A stretch of 64,000 bases of DNA from Anodontia alba (Eukaryota > Mollusca > Bivalvia > Lucinida > Lucinidae): NCBI GenBank assembly GCA_964016985.1, contig OZ024823.1:61090514-61154513 (forward strand), given 5' to 3'. Shown here in pieces: positions 1-9,880 of the stretch; position 1 is the stretch's first letter; each line of letters begins with the position of its first letter. The notes under the pieces were generated by a model. The model did no database searches. It worked only from the letters and a program-made list of their open reading frames with translations, and had not been told where the DNA came from. The translations under genes were made by a program, and so were the position numbers.

Positions 1-257
1 AAATTTTGAATACATCCTGACAGTGGTGAAGTGTGTTATGTAAGAGATAACCAAGATGCTGAGATTTATTTCTTATGCCCATCGCTCTCATGCAATACTA
101 AGCGAAATTTTTATCTAAAAATTTGGTTCAACATACCTCTGATAACTATGGCCAAGGGTATGTGAGCTTTTCTTACTATCTGCTATATTTCTGCACTGTC
201 CTTATACCCTGTAGATACAGTGAAGATCATGGCTCCAGATAAGGCATTTCAACTGCA
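1..257. other. Intronic or upstream sequence without a recognised exon
   Basis: No exon or coding pattern is seen. Near 228-256 there is the left end of a hairpin MITE (GGCTCCAGATAAGG). Its continuation reappears near 6588, so the sequence between looks inserted. By position this is probably inside an intron of the BTBD7-like gene, whose 5' exons are not in the window; that is inference. Confidence 0.4.
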
Positions 258-425
258 CAATACATTAAGCTATAGCTAATGTGCTATTCTATTCTATATT
301 TCAAACCTTCCTCAGAAAAACGACAGTTCAGTCTTGAAAAGTCTTTATCCAGAAGGTCCCTTAGACAGTTACCTGTGTGATGTCATTCTTCCCGCTCTTT
401 TGATCACATGTCAGTTTCTTTCTGT
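258..425 (+). repeat. Left arm of a complex inverted repeat (partner 6362-6545)
   Basis: The segment from about 262 to 415 (landmarks GTGCTATTCTATTCT, AGTCTTTATCCAGAAGG, GTTACCTGTGTGATGTCATT) reappears as the reverse complement at about 6362-6540 with roughly 90% identity by eye. The arms enclose about 6 kb holding a LINE, a mariner derivative and another repeat. The pair resembles long terminal inverted repeats of a foldback-type transposon, but no transposase of matching age was found. Confidence 0.65.
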
Positions 426-659
426 GGAACAAAAAAAAATAAAGATTTTTTTACTGGGTGATGAAAAATCTAAATTTCTTTCTTTTCTCTGGTCTTTTTT
501 CTTAGTTCCTGTTTTCTTATGTTCCTTTCTCATTCCTTTCACTGAAGATTTTATTAATTTCATTAAATCGATTTTCAATATCTTGTTATTTTGATCGTTG
601 GTTTGAGTCTTACGTTTTCCTGACTCTCATATTCATCGGCACAACTGTCATGTTCGTTT

Positions 660-1290
660 CAGTAGTCGTGCATAATAATTCAAATATTTTATTTGTATTT
701 TTTGTTCCAGGTTATTTACTGACTTGATCTGTAATACCTGGACTAGTATTGGTATCTTGCAGACGACTTGGCTGAAGATTTCTATGGTGGAGAAGCTGAT
801 TAGTAAAGAACTTGTCAACCCTTTTGGGTTATACAACAAGTTTTTACTGATGGGACACCACCCCACAGTGCTATACTGCCAGAGGTAGGACCCATCTGGG
901 TGGCATCTTTATGGGTGCTATATGCACTCAATAAAGTCTAAGTCCACCAGGCTCCAGTCAACCAGTCACCGGTCATTCTTCATCAGCTTCACCAGGCAGA
1001 ATCACCAGGCATATAATCACTGGTCACCGGTCAAAATCACCGGGCATCTAATCACCAGGCACCGGTTACCGGCTACCAGTCACCGGTCATCGAGGTACCA
1101 GATGCCAGATTACTAGTGACTGCATATCAGTCACTAGTCTCCAGACAACTAGTTTCTACTCACAGAGCATCAGAGACTAGTCAAATTAATGGGTACAGAT
1201 CATCAAATGACAGCGTTTGGTTCGAATACCAGGTAGCCATTCATATCAAGGAATTCGGTGCAGTCATTATCCAATTAGACTCAGAATCCT
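660..1290 (+). repeat. Interspersed repeat, copy A, left part (CACCGGTCA-rich)
   Basis: From TGTTCCAGGTTATTT onward, through a purine-flanked ACCCATCTGGGTGGCATCTT block, AATAAAGTCT and degenerate short CACCGGTCA repeats, this matches copy B at about 9905-10935. Copy A is split after position 1290 by a LINE and resumes at 5184. It may be an LTR or a non-autonomous element; I do not recognise the family. Confidence 0.7.
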
Positions 1291-1867
1291 CTTAAGGAAA
1301 GCGACCATATAGAACCAAGCCGCCTGTGTGCAGGTCCGCAACTACAGCTTCCAGTGTTTCCTCACCTGCTGCTTCGCCGCTCGCCCATCGCCAATCGCCA
1401 CAGGGCTTTTGTATGATTTGCATATATGTGCTTGCTGTGAATGTGTGTTGCTGATTAAGATGACATGCGCTGTGAATTGGATTATAGTGAGGGAGAGGCG
1501 CGCAGAGTCAACCTCATTCTCTCATCCTGACCTAGCTGGATCCAGAGGCAAGACAGTGTCAGGACATCTGGAGCTAAGCCAGGATGCAGTGGATGACCAT
1601 GACTTCTTTTGTGCCTTGTCATGCTCTCCATGCTCCACAACATGCTGCTGCATTGCCATTTGGGCCGTTGAATCATAGTAATGATTTCTTCCGCCCCAGC
1701 TGCCGAAGCAGACTTTACATAACTGGAACAGGCAAATCCAGGTATGCAGGTTTTTGTTTGGAGTTGCCAACTCCTAGATGGATTGCCAACCAGGGCTTCA
1801 GAGCTCCATCTACCCTAGATATTGCTACACGGATTCTGTTAACAGCTGTATAGAAGCAGTAACTTAA

Positions 1868-2845
1868 ATGTCTTATGTAGCCTGTCAAACAAGAAAAAAG
1901 AAGATGAAGTTGATACCACTTACCATCGGCGCTTGGAATGTGCGCACCCAAATGGACAGTTCTAGTTCTGACAGACCTGAGCGAAGAACAGCTCTAGTTG
2001 GTAGAGAACTTGACCGATACAAAGTCGAGATTGCAGCTCTGAGTGAGACTCGCCTTGCAGAAGAAGGGCTTTTAAAAGAAGTTGGTGCTGACTACACTTT
2101 CGTCTGGAGTGGATGCAAGAAAGAAGACCGGCGTGAAGCAGGAGTAGGATTCGCCATCAAGTCACACTTCGTCAGCAAGCTTTCAGGACTTCCCAAAGGC
2201 ATAAATGACCACCTGATGACGCTGAGACTTCCCTTATCTGGCTAGAGGCATGCAACAATTGTAAGTGCCTGTGCACCCACAATGACCAACCCAGATGAGG
2301 TTAAAGACAAGTTCTATGATGATTTGGATTCTGTGATTTCTACAGCACCCCGGACAGACAAACTCATCCTCCTCGGGGACTTCAATGCCAGAGAGGGCAC
2401 AGACCACCAGACCAGGGAAGGAGTGATTGGATCTGAAGGTGTAGGGAAGTGCAACAGCAATGGACTCCTCCTTTTAAGGAAGTGTGCAGAGCATGAATTA
2501 CTGATCACCAACACAGTCTTCCATCTACCAACTCGCAGAAAGACAACATGGATGCACCCTCGCTCCAAACACTGGCATCTCATTGACTATGTCATAGTGC
2601 GAAGGAAGGACAGACAGGATGTCAGAGTGACTAAAACTATGTGTGGTGCAGACTGTTGGACAGATCACAGGCTTGTTGTCAGCAGACTCAACCTGCGCAT
2701 TCAGCCTGTACGACGACCACAAGGCAAGAAGGTGCCAAAGAAATTAGATGTCTCCAAGCTGAAACGACAGCAAGAGGCAAGCATTCGTCATCGATCTCTG
2801 CAGCTGTTTAGATGCACTGGAACACAGTTCAGAAGATATAGATGA
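1868..2845 (+). pseudogene. LINE endonuclease domain (broken)
   Basis: This is the AP-endonuclease-like domain that nicks the target DNA during retrotransposition. Visible motifs are IGAWNVRT near the start, ALSETRL, LLGDFNAREG (the metal/catalytic Asp-Asn region) and WTDHRLVVSRL (the C-terminal Asp-His). The frame from 1868 stops at a TAG (2243-2245) and continues in the same frame from about 2246, so one point nonsense mutation explains the break; the ATG at 2282 is not a real start. After 2845 the frame is disturbed again before the reverse transcriptase. The motif order is that of the endonuclease linked to reverse transcriptase in APE-type LINEs. It cannot yield an intact protein. Confidence 0.85.
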
Positions 2846-5121
2846 GAGCTGGACAGTCTTCAGAGACACCGTTCATTCTTCAGCAATGGATTCCCTAGGA
2901 CCAGTATCTCGCAAACACCACGATTGGTTTGATGAGAATGACAAAGAAATTCAGGGACTCCTTGAAGAGAAACACCAAAAACACAAGGCTTACCTCAGAA
3001 ATACCAGCTCAGTATCTAGCAAGACTGCCTATTCAAACATATGCAAGACAGTTCAGACGAGGCTCAGAGCCTCAGAGACATGCAAGACTCCTGGCTGAGA
3101 AAAAAGACTGATGAAATCCAGTCCTTTGCAGACAGAAAGGACATGAAAAAGTTCTTTGATGCACTCAAGACAGTATATGGTCCCCAGAGCTCAGGAACCA
3201 CCCCACTCCTTAGTGCAGATGGAACTAGTCTTCTGACTGATAAAGAAGCTATCTTGAAAAGATGGGCTGAACACTTTGATGGTGTCCTTAATCAGCCATC
3301 TTCTATCAATGATGAAGCTATCAACAGACTACCACAGGTGGAATGTAATCTGCTGCTTGATGAGCTCCCAACCGTCTCTGAAACAGTGAAAGTAATAAAA
3401 CTCTTGTCATCTGGCAAGGCTCCAGGATCAGATGCAATACCTGCAGAGATCTACAAAGCAGGAGGTCCTCCAGTTGCAGAGAAACTGACAGAGTTATTTC
3501 ACATTATGTGGAGAAAAGAAGCCATCCCTCAAGAATTCAAGGATGCAACAATTATCCACCTATTCAAAAGGAAAGGGAATCCTCAAGTCTGTGACAATCA
3601 TCAAGGCATTTCTTTATTGTCAATTGCTGGGAAAATTCTCGCTAGGGCTCTACTGAACTGATTGAATGAACACCTGGAACGGTCAGGGCTTCTACCAGAA
3701 AGCCAGTGTGGATTCAGGAAAAACAGAGGAACAATAGACATGATCTTCACAGCACGACAGCTTCAAGAAAAATGCCAGGAACAGAATGTGGACCTCTAAA
3801 TGACCTTTGTCGACCTTACCAAAGCATTTGACACAGTCAGTCATGAGGGACTTTGGAAAATTATGGCAAAGTTTGGTTGTCCTGCCAAATTCATAGCAAT
3901 GGTGCGGCAGTTCCATGATGGTATGCTTGCAAGGGTCCAAAATGATGGCAAGTTTTTTTTATCCATTTCCTGTGACAACTGGAGTTAAGCAAGGCTGTGT
4001 TCTAGCTTCAACACTGTTCAGCATGATGTTTTCTGCCATGCTTACAGATGCTTTCCAGGATGGTGACAATGGTATACTTATTAGGTATCACTTTGATGGT
4101 AAACTTTTCAACCTAAGAAGGTTGCAAGCTAAATCTAAGGTGCAGACAGAGGTGCTAGACGAGTTCCTCTTTGCTGATGACATGGCAAAGGGTGCTCAAA
4201 CAGAAGAGAAAATGCAAAAAGATGTGGATCAAGTATCTGATTCATGTGACAGCTATGATCTCACAATCAGCATCAAAAAAGACTGAGGTAGTATATCAGC
4301 CAGCACCTGGAAAGCCTTACAAGGAGCCTACCATCACAGTGAAAGGTCAACGACTGCAAGTGGTAGACACGTTCACCTACCTTGGAAGCACATTGTCTAG
4401 AGTTGTGCACATTGATGATGAAGTCAATGCTAGAATTGCCAAAGCTAGTGCAGCATTTGGCTGGCTACGTGGAAGTATTTGGGACCGAAGTGGAATCAGA
4501 CTTGACACAAAGCTGAAAGTATATAGATCAGTAGTGCTGCCAACACTATTATACTCATGCGAAACTTGGACAGTTTACCAACGGCATGCCAAAAGACTGA
4601 ACCACTTCCATACAAGCTGTCTTAGAAAACTTCTAAAGATCAAGTGGCAAGACAGGATTCCAGACACAGAAGTCCTGAAAAGGGCAGAGATGCAGAGTAT
4701 ACATACTCTTCTGAAATTGGCACAGTTAAGATGGACAGGCCATGTTACCAGAATGCTTGATGAACGTTTGCCAAAGAAAATCCTCAATGGAGAACTTCAA
4801 GTAGGAAAATGCTCCCATGGTGGTCAGAAGAAGCGATACAAGGACACCCTCAAAGCCTCCCTTAAAGACTTCAACATACCAACTGAGTCATGGGAACAGA
4901 TTGCACAAGATCGTACAAAGTGGCGAGGCCTCATAAAAAGGGGAGCTGGTGAATACGAAGCAAAAAGAATCAGCGAAGCCGAGCAGAAATGTGCACAGTG
5001 GAAAGCCAGAGCTAAGGCATCACCAACAGAGCTTTCTTCCTCAGACCTCTCTTGTTCTATCTGCAACAGGCAGTTTAGAGCTAAGATTGGTCTCATCAGC
5101 CATCTTAGAACACACAAATAA
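2846..5121 (+). pseudogene. LINE reverse transcriptase and C2H2 tail (broken)
   Basis: This would copy the element RNA at the nicked target. Motifs in order are SGKAPGSDAIPAEIYKAGG, ISLLSIAGKILARALLN, FVDLTKAFDTVSHEGLW (catalytic motif A), VKQGCVLASTLFSMMFSAM, FLFADDM (the FADD catalytic pair), FTYLGSTLS, and a terminal zinc finger with CSICNRQF and GLISHLRTH near 5050-5118. Breaks seen are a stop at 3659-3661, another near 3797-3799, a frame change around 3950 and one around 4275. At least two frameshifts and two stops after the endonuclease show long inactivity. The C-terminal C2H2 finger is a family trait of some APE-type animal LINEs; its role here is not known. Confidence 0.88.
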
Positions 5122-5183
5122 TAACAGATCACATAGTTGATTAGGATTGGTCATTGTCAGCAATGACAGACGAACAAGAAAGA

Positions 5184-5455
5184 AGACTCAGAATCCTAGA
5201 TATTTTTAATTATAACTGAATCAGAACTATCAGTTACAAACAAAATTCTGAATTCAATGAATAATAATAATAAAGAAGGTTAATTTCCACGAACTACTAC
5301 TTAGTATTGTCATTGAACAATACTTAATAGATTTGTTCATCTTTATATGCATAGAAAGAAATTAACACTCTTATGGATTCCCATCCCATTAAGCTTAAGG
5401 CAAGGGTTGAGTTCCATAATTTAATACTTCCAAGTATATCCAGAAGTATAAAGGA
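5184..5455 (+). repeat. Interspersed repeat, copy A, right part
   Basis: This resumes the repeat interrupted at 1290: AATCCTAGATATTTTTAATT corresponds to the 10775-10800 stretch, and GATTCCCATCCCATTAAGC to the 10870-10920 stretch of copy B. The right boundary is uncertain because a mariner derivative begins at 5458. Confidence 0.6.
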
Positions 5456-5457
5456 TA

Positions 5458-6079
5458 CAAGGGTCCTGCAAAAAGTTTTGTCACTGGGTTCGGATTACTT
5501 CAGTGCTACATTTTATCAAACATATTTTTATTACAAACCTTCAAAGTATTCCCCCTTTACTGAAACACATTTTTGTAACCTTTTTACCCAGTCGTGAAAA
5601 GCAGATAAATAGTCTTCTTTTGGTATCTGTTGAAGACACTGATAAATAGCGCTGCCAAGAGAACTTCTAGACATATACTTATTTCCAGAAAGCATTTTCT
5701 TAAGCCTTGGAAATAAAAAGAAGTCACAGGGACTCAGGTCAGGTGAATAAGGTGGATGGTTTAAAACTTTCACCTTTTCAGAAGCCAAAAAAGGCTTAAC
5801 AACCTCACACTTATGAGAGGAGGCATTGTCATGTAAAAGGTGGACTCCTGACTATCCTTTGCTTGGTCGTTTCTTATTGTAACAAGTAAATAGGTCAGTG
5901 TATATGACTGCATCTATTTCAATTTGAAATAACTCGGTCAGTTGGAAAGCAGTTTGCACGAAATAAACGGGTATTATTAGCTATTCAACACACCATTCAA
6001 ATGCAGTGAAGCATTTTAAATATACCTGGGATAAAACTTAGGACGCCTATTAGTGACAGAACTTTTTGCACGACCCTCG
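5458..6079 (-). mobile_element. Internally deleted mariner element with TIRs and TA duplication
   Basis: Imperfect terminal inverted repeats of about 27 bp (left begins CAAGGGTCCTGCAAAAAG, right ends CTTTTTGCACGACCCTCG) are bounded by TA at 5456-5457 and 6080-6081, the target site of Tc1/mariner transposons. The element is 622 bp against about 1.3 kb for a full mariner, and only the 3' part of the transposase remains. It has lost its N-terminal DNA-binding region and cannot move by itself. Confidence 0.9.
5531..5865 (-). pseudogene. Mariner transposase, C-terminal fragment
   Basis: Read on the minus strand, the fragment starts with LLHDNASSH, the region of the second catalytic Asp, passes an ATG at 5786-5788 and continues through HPPYSPDLSPCDFFLFPRLK, the third-acid region with mariner (DD34D) spacing. 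It ends at a stop close to the left inverted repeat. About 110 residues remain of some 345 in an intact enzyme. In a whole transposase these acids cut and join the transposon ends; this remnant lacks the DNA-binding half and the first catalytic Asp. It is not a host gene. Confidence 0.9.
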
Positions 6080-6587
6080 TAACTAATCTAGATCATTCTA
6101 ACTATTATATATAGAAATAGAATGTATCTAGTTAATCTCCTTAGAGTTTCCTGAGTCTTAATCTAGAAGTATAGGGACTCTATATATTATCTGTGTTAGA
6201 ACTAAGAGAGCTCCTCCCTCCTTATCTGCAAATTCTAGCACATTATATATAGGTCAATGTATTGTGCAGTCAAAATGAAGTTTTAAAGGTAAAACATATT
6301 TTAACTAGCAAGAGTTAACCTATAGATAAGAGAATCTCTCCTCCCGCCCCTCGTAGCTCAGTTATGGGGAGTTATACTTCAAGAAACCGACACATTATCA
6401 AAAGAGTGGGAAGAATGACATCACACAGGTAACTGCCTAAGGGATCTTCTGGATTAAGACTTTTTAAGATGACCAAACTGCCGTTTTTCTGCGGAAGGTT
6501 TGAAATACAGAATAGAATAGCACATTATCTATAGGTTAAGTATTGCTAGTTAAGAAATGTTTTACTTTTAAAAGCTTCATTTTTGCA
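6080..6587. repeat. Right arm of the complex inverted repeat, itself palindromic
   Basis: 6362-6540 is the reverse complement of 258-425. Within this arm, about 6240-6325 (TAAAACATATTTTAACTAGC, then TTAACCTATAGATAA) pairs with about 6510-6585 in reverse, so the arm can fold back on itself. No coding sequence is seen. Confidence 0.6.
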
Positions 6588-6755
6588 AACAGAAAAGCGC
6601 TGATATTTTTCTCATCCCTCCATGAAAACACATATTGTGAGTACTCATTAGAAGTGCCTTAGTGAGATGCTTCTAATGAGTACCAACAATACATGTTTTC
6701 GTGGAGAAATAAGAAAAATATTTACTGGGTACCCCCTGTTATCTGGAGCTATGAA
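6588..6755 (+). mobile_element. Hairpin MITE, CCAGATAAGG family (right portion)
   Basis: The core is GTACTCATTAGAAGTGCC then its near-complement GCTTCTAATGAGTACC, flanked by TGATATTTTTCTC and AAATAAGAAAAATAT and ending TTATCTGGAGCTATG. The missing left end matches 228-256, so the copy appears split by about 6.3 kb of inserted DNA. It has no coding capacity. This family recurs more than ten times in the window. Confidence 0.75.
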
Positions 6756-6954
6756 GATCCTGACTAGACTTCCAGAATGCGCTGATCTGTCTTGATGTCT
6801 GAATCTTCAGTAATTGCATCTGGATGTGTTGGTTCCCCATAATAAGCCACATAAAATAAAAAAATCTTTTTCTGTTGGAAATGTCCTTTACTTGTGAATA
6901 CTTTGTACTGTACTTTTTTGCTTAAACATTGTTTGTTAGATGTTTAGTCACAAA

Positions 6955-7135
6955 ATACTGTTGAACGCAACCTGTATTGGGATTTGAACACAAGACCATG
7001 ACTTCAGCTCACAAGGTGTTCAAGCTATATCTACAGTGCTTCTTTGCACAGAGCCTTTTATTATAACCCCTTCTTTATCTCACTATGATTTAATGTTGAA
7101 TTAGAGGTAAAACAGCAAATCATCACCATCACAAA
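6955..7135 (+). mobile_element. Divergent tRNA-derived SINE, second type
   Basis: TTTGCACAGAGCCTTTTATT followed by TAATGTTGAATTAGAGGTAA aligns by eye with the bodies of the SINEs at 45066-45320 and 47388-47580. The tRNA-like head is badly decayed. Confidence 0.4.
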
Positions 7136-7139
7136 TTAC

Positions 7140-7235
7140 TTGGAGCAATAGCAAAAGTTAAACCCAGATCAGACTGCTTCTTTAAGGTAGTCTGATCAGG
7201 GTCTGCACTGTTGTTTTGCCTGAAAAGTTGGAGTG
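7140..7235. mobile_element. Palindromic MITE core (ACCCAGATCAGACTG)
   Basis: Left arm ACCCAGATCAGACTGCTTC and right arm TAGTCTGATCAGGGTCTGC form a hairpin about 60 nt wide. The same core occurs about twenty times in the window. It ends about 40 bp before the BTBD7 exon at 7273. Confidence 0.6.
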
Positions 7236-7272
7236 CAAAATTTTAGAGTGATTACCCTATTTTGTGTTTTAG

Positions 7273-7348
7273 GCGGGAGAACTGGACATTCTATCAGCTG
7301 TGATCAAATGGGGAGAGCATCATCTGGTCAGAAGAATTGAGAAAAGAG
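7273..7348 (+). CDS. BTBD7: BTBD7-like gene, internal exon (BACK-region segment)
   Basis: This exon is preceded by a TTTTGTGTTTTAG acceptor and followed by GTAAGT. It is 76 bp, reading phase 0 at the start with one base left over. It encodes 25 residues including LDILSAVIKWGEHHLVRRIE, which matches the BACK-region segment of vertebrate BTBD7 almost residue for residue as I remember it. BTBD7 is a BTB/BACK-domain protein studied in vertebrate epithelial branching; its molecular partners here are unknown. The split codon is completed by AA at 15468, giving R-E-P-N as in vertebrates. The intron that follows is 8119 bp. The BTB domains must be coded to the left of the window; no upstream exon was found in 1-7272. 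Confidence 0.9.
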
Positions 7349-7489
7349 GTAAGTACTGTATTTACCAACATAGCTCCAGATAAAGCGTTGTTACCTTGAC
7401 TGAGCATGAAGTCCTCAAGGTGAGCTATTGTGGTCAGTCCATGTCTGTCGCGCAGCATCAACAATTTGCTTTAAAAACCTACTCCTCTT

Positions 7490-9310
7490 ACACCCCTAAG
7501 CCAATTGACTCAAAACTTGGTAGGAAGTATCAGGGTGACTTGTAGATCAAAAATAGCTAAAATCATTCCGATTGGAAATCCAAGATGGCCACCTCTGTGA
7601 CCATCTTGAAAATCTTTTTTTGCCCTTTTTGTCTCCTGAACCGAAAGGACAACTGACTCGAACTTGGTATGAAGTATTATAGTGATTTGCAAATCAAAAA
7701 TAGCTAAAATGGTTCTGATCAGAAATCCAAGATGGCCACCATCTTGAAAATCTATTTTGCGCTTCTTCTTCTGAATTGAAAGGCCATTTGATCAAAACTT
7801 GTAGGAAGCATCGGGGTAACATGTAGATCAAATATAGCTAAAATTGTTCCGATTGGAATTCCAAGATGGTCGCCATGGTGGCCATCTTGAAGATCTGTTT
7901 TGACCTTCATCTCCTGAACCGAGACACCAACTGACTCAAAACTTGGTAGGAAGTATCATGGTGATTTGCAAACCAAATAGCTAAAATTGCCTTTCTCCTG
8001 AACCTAAAGGCCAATTGACTGAAAACTTGGTAGGAAGTACCAGTGTGACATGCAGATCAAAACATCTTTCAAATTTGAAATTCAAGATGGCCACCATGGA
8101 CACCATCTTGAAAATCTGTTTTGTGCTTCTTTTCCTGAACCAAAAGGCAAATTGACTCGAAACTTGTGAGGAAATACTGGGGCAAGTTGCAGATCAAAAG
8201 TAGCTTAAATCGTTCTGATCAGAAATCCAAAATGGCCACCATGGTAGCCATCTTGAAAATCTATTTTGTGCTTCTTCTTTTGAACTGAAAGGCAAATTGA
8301 CTCAAAACTTGGTAGGAAGTATCTGGGTAACGTGTAGATAAAAAATTGCTAAGATAGTTCCAATTGGAAATCCAAGATGGCTGCCACAGCTGCCATCTTG
8401 AAAATCTATATTGAACTTCTTTTGAATCAAGAGACTTGGTAGGAAGTATCAGGGTGACCTGCAGAACAAAAGTATCTAAAATCATTTTGATTGGAAATCT
8501 GAGATGGCGGTCATGGGTGCCATCTTGAAAATCTGCTTTGAACTTCTTCTTCTGAATCAAACTACCAGCTGACTTTAAACTTGGTAGGAAGAAACTGGGT
8601 GACGTGTAGATCAAATATACAATCAACCCTCTGTATACCGACACTCGATATAACAACAAAATTTGACTGATACGAAACCTTCATTCAAGAGGTGGTAGTT
8701 AATCAGAAGTTGTGCAAGAACATATTTTATACTTCAAGAAATATGTTTTGGATATTTGTTAGAATTGCCTCAGTGATGCAATTCTAACAAATATCCAAAA
8801 CGTTTGTTCTATTAGGAAATAAAAATTGATTCTTTACAAGAGCAAATTCATTTTAATAGCAACATCTTTGGAAACAAATGCTATCATTGTAACGGGGTTC
8901 ACTGTAGCTTAAATTGTTCTGATAGGCAATCCAATATGACCACCACATTGGCTATCTTGAAAATCTGTTTTGAACTTCTCCTGAACGGAAAGGCCAGTTG
9001 AAGCGAAACATGATAGGAAGTATTGGGGTGACTTGTAGATCAAGAATAGCTAAAATCATTTTGATCAGAAATCCAAGATGGTCACCCTAGCAGCCATGTT
9101 GAAAATCTATTTTGAACTTTTTCTCCTGAACCAAAAGGCCAGTTGACTCGAACCTTCATGGGAAGTGTCAAGGTGACATAGATCAAAGAAGCTAAAATCG
9201 TTCTGATTGGAAATCCAAGATGGCCACCATGGCCGCCATCTTGAAAATCTACATTGAACTTCTTCTCTCTTAAACAGAAAGGCCAACTGACTCGAAACTT
9301 GTCTGGTAAT
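7490..9310 (+). repeat. Tandem array, unit about 143 bp, with AAGATGGCCACC palindromes
   Basis: Roughly a dozen diverged units carry the landmarks AACTTGGTAGGAAGTATC, GTAGATCAAAAATAGCT, ATCCAAGATGGCCACC, CATCTTGAAAATCT and CTGAACCGAAAGGCCA. Each unit holds an inverted pair, AAGATGGCCACC followed by its near-complement GGTGGCCATCTT. The array lies in the BTBD7 intron and has no maintained reading frame. It is interrupted at about 8625-8915. Confidence 0.92.
8625..8915. mobile_element. Hairpin insertion within the tandem array
   Basis: About 290 bp interrupt the array. The centre is a strong hairpin: ATGTTTTGGATATTTGTTAG, then AATTGC, then CTAACAAATATCCAAAAC at 8742-8802. The outer parts (ACACTCGATATAACAAC on the left, GTAACGGGGTTCACTGTAGC on the right) show no clear complementarity by eye. 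It is a probable MITE of a family not matched elsewhere in the window. Confidence 0.6.
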
Positions 9311-9880
9311 CAGGTGAGCGATACAGGGAAATCTTCACTTGGCTCTCTTGTTTCTCAACAGAAAACTGTTGATATTTTTCTTATTTCTGCATAAACCAAA
9401 TAAACAAGAAATATCTTTAAAAAAGATAAACAGCGCAGATAAGATGGAAGAGTGTTTTGAAATTTGTGGCAGCGATAGTGGTTTATTAATGACTGTCAAG
9501 AACTCAATTCACTGCATTGACCACTTTCTGATATTATAGTTGAAAAAGAGTAACGTTCTCTGACCCAGATTAATGACTGATGATAAAAAACAATTTTGCA
9601 AATGGATTTTCATCCTTACCATGGACTCATTAACATGCAGGGTCTGAGCCTTTACTGGTACATGTAATGTGTAGAAAATAAAGATATTGGGGGGTGGGGG
9701 GGGGGGGAATATAATTTGCTCACCATAACAGTTAGGTACAGAATGAATATATCTTCTTCTTTTTTATCTGTAAAAATACAGCATGATCCTAACTCTTTGC
9801 TGTTTTCATATACTATGCTCATCAGGGCAGTGAAGATTTTGATCAGACCACACTTTGTTGAGGCCACTCTGTATCTCTTG
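9311..9880. other. Intronic, no gene; degraded MITE piece and poly(G) tract
   Basis: A CCAGATAAGG-family fragment is at about 9360-9410 (TTGATATTTTTCTTATTTCT) and a G-rich run at 9690-9708. The open frames here are short and show no family resemblance. Confidence 0.5.

Larger units (their letters stand above)
1291..5183 (+). mobile_element. Non-LTR retrotransposon (APE endonuclease + reverse transcriptase), decayed
   Basis: This is a 3.9-kb element flanked by a perfect 14-bp duplication AGACTCAGAATCCT (1277-1290 and 5184-5197). The duplication marks target-primed insertion into an older repeat whose uninterrupted version is at about 10760. It encodes an apurinic-type endonuclease, a reverse transcriptase and a C-terminal C2H2 finger, interrupted by stops and frameshifts, so it is dead. 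The clade (RTE-like or another APE-type group) cannot be fixed by eye. No long poly(A) tail is seen at the 3' junction. Confidence 0.9.

Noticed and set aside
1..7272. Upstream BTBD7 exons carrying the BTB domain
   Set aside because: Looked for between repeats on the + strand, but no segment with BTB-like residues and splice sites could be supported.
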